A stretch of 64,000 nt of DNA from Nitzschia sp. pyKryTriq1 (taxonomy: Eukaryota > Bacillariophyta > Bacillariophyceae > Bacillariales > Bacillariaceae), in the NCBI GenBank assembly GCA_956465555.1, contig OY101117.1, positions 2,542,001 through 2,606,000 on the forward strand. The letters are read 5' to 3'. The notes under the pieces are model-generated. The model searched no databases. It had not been told where the DNA came from and saw only the letters and a list, made by a program, of their open reading frames with translations. Numbering within the stretch: the stretch's first letter is position 1; each line of letters starts with the position of its first letter. Of this stretch, positions 63,433-64,000 are shown in pieces. The translations under genes were made by a program, and so were the position numbers.

Positions 63433-63800
63433 TAGCAAGAAAGCAACAGACAGGAGAGTGACCTGCGGCTTTGGACGGGGCCCCAAAACTCGTCACATCG
63501 AAGCCCGAGTAGACGCCTACGACCGGATGGAACGCGGAGACGCCATGCCAACCATGGCCGAACAAATCTTCTTCGAAACGAAGGACGTCGTATTCACGGA
63601 CGGCCCTGTTGTCTTTCAGGAAATGATGCGCGCGACGAGCGTCATCCTCGATGTCATCCAAGGCGTGGATCACCCACACGCACAATGCTTCCGAGACTTC
63701 GCGGTCGATGGCGTAGAGGAAGTGGTGGGTAGTCTTCAAGGGATGCGCACGAGGGATCGGCTCGTGGCGTAGCAAGAAAGCAACAGACAGGAGAGTGACC
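63433..63800. repeat. GC-rich block bounded by a 31-bp direct repeat
   Basis: The 31-bp sequence beginning TAGCAAGAAAGCAACAGACA occurs at 63433-63463 and again at 63770-63800, with a 306-bp GC-rich block between. Open frames of about 130 codons run through it on both strands; neither shows a family I recognise. The repeat could mark an insertion or a local duplication. The rest of 63178-64000 has no gene I can support; a promoter for the cyclotransferase is expected near 63178. Confidence 0.65.
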
Positions 63801-64000
63801 ATGACGATGGCACTTTCTTTGTTTCGTCCGGATCGATATCGTTCGATCCCTGCTATCGTGCAGAAGAGACGCTTAGATAGAGTTTAATGCTGACCCACCT
63901 ACCCGCCCCCGCCGACCCTCGCGAATCAAGCGAATCGGATGGAAGGGCAGGGATCCTGACAACAGTAAATCCCCCTTTTTGCCACACCCCGGATTCGCAT

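Noticed and set aside
1-64000. tRNA, rRNA, CRISPR arrays, retroelements
   Set aside because: I looked for tRNA B-box-like words, regularly spaced repeats and reverse-transcriptase or integrase motifs and found nothing supportable; one GGTTCGAATC at about 51520 is inside the GlcNAc-transferase coding sequence.

Overview
The window looks like nuclear DNA of a photosynthetic stramenopile, most likely a pennate diatom; the species cannot be fixed from the sequence. The reasons are: short GT-AG introns (about 50-150 nt, plus one apparent GC-AG intron) in otherwise dense genes; several proteins that start with a signal peptide followed by an ASAF-like plastid motif (SFAFV, SGFAPL, LAFVPL, SAFWHP, EAFTTR); a nuclear-encoded cytochrome c6 with a bipartite thylakoid-lumen presequence; and protein families typical of diatoms (the CRAL-TRIO-N-like plus DUF6824 pair, and small Cys-tailed membrane proteins). 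All exon models were built by eye from splice consensus, reading-frame continuity and family conservation; there is no transcript evidence.

Layout. 0-1.9 kb is repeat-rich and holds a roughly 1 kb foldback element (623-1612). 2-8.8 kb carries a secreted PQQ-type sugar dehydrogenase with a PKD domain, a two-exon unknown gene, a DUF389 membrane protein and a YecM-like protein. 9.4-12.3 kb is a nine-exon K+-dependent Na+/Ca2+ exchanger. 12.6-23.3 kb has a small presequence-bearing protein, a plastid ABC1/UbiB kinase, a DUF6824 protein, a DUF2306 membrane protein, a TauE/SafE transporter and a four-pass protein with an acidic Tyr-rich tail. 24-31 kb has a 2OG-Fe(II) oxygenase, a COPI-associated protein fused to EF-hands and a large acidic AT-hook protein. 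31-43 kb holds a sulfotransferase and then a run rich in plastid functions: cytochrome c6-like protein, coproporphyrinogen oxidase, an SQD2-like sulfolipid glycosyltransferase and a phosphohexomutase with a plastid-type presequence, with a PNPOx-fold protein and glycerol-3-phosphate dehydrogenase among them. 43-48 kb has a small membrane protein, a second 2OG oxygenase and a second DUF6824 gene. 48-50.4 kb is gene-poor and full of hairpins. 50-63 kb has a GT60-like GlcNAc transferase, a helicase-associated-domain protein, a paralogue of the small membrane protein, a GPATCH1-like splicing factor, an EamA transporter and a glutaminyl cyclase. The last 600 bp is GC-rich with a 31-bp direct repeat and no recognised gene.

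The genes are independent transcription units and no operon logic applies. Themes are plastid redox, tetrapyrrole and lipid metabolism, membrane transport, and RNA or chromatin work. Two short palindromic motifs, GTACCGGTAC and CTACTAGTAG, recur through the intergenic DNA, mostly near gene 5' ends. The most notable points are the foldback element, a cytochrome c6 lacking the expected axial Met, a stop-free 3n intron in the coproporphyrinogen oxidase gene, two DUF6824 genes sharing an intron position, and an intronless/intron-bearing pair of small membrane protein paralogues. I did not find a clear new multi-gene system.
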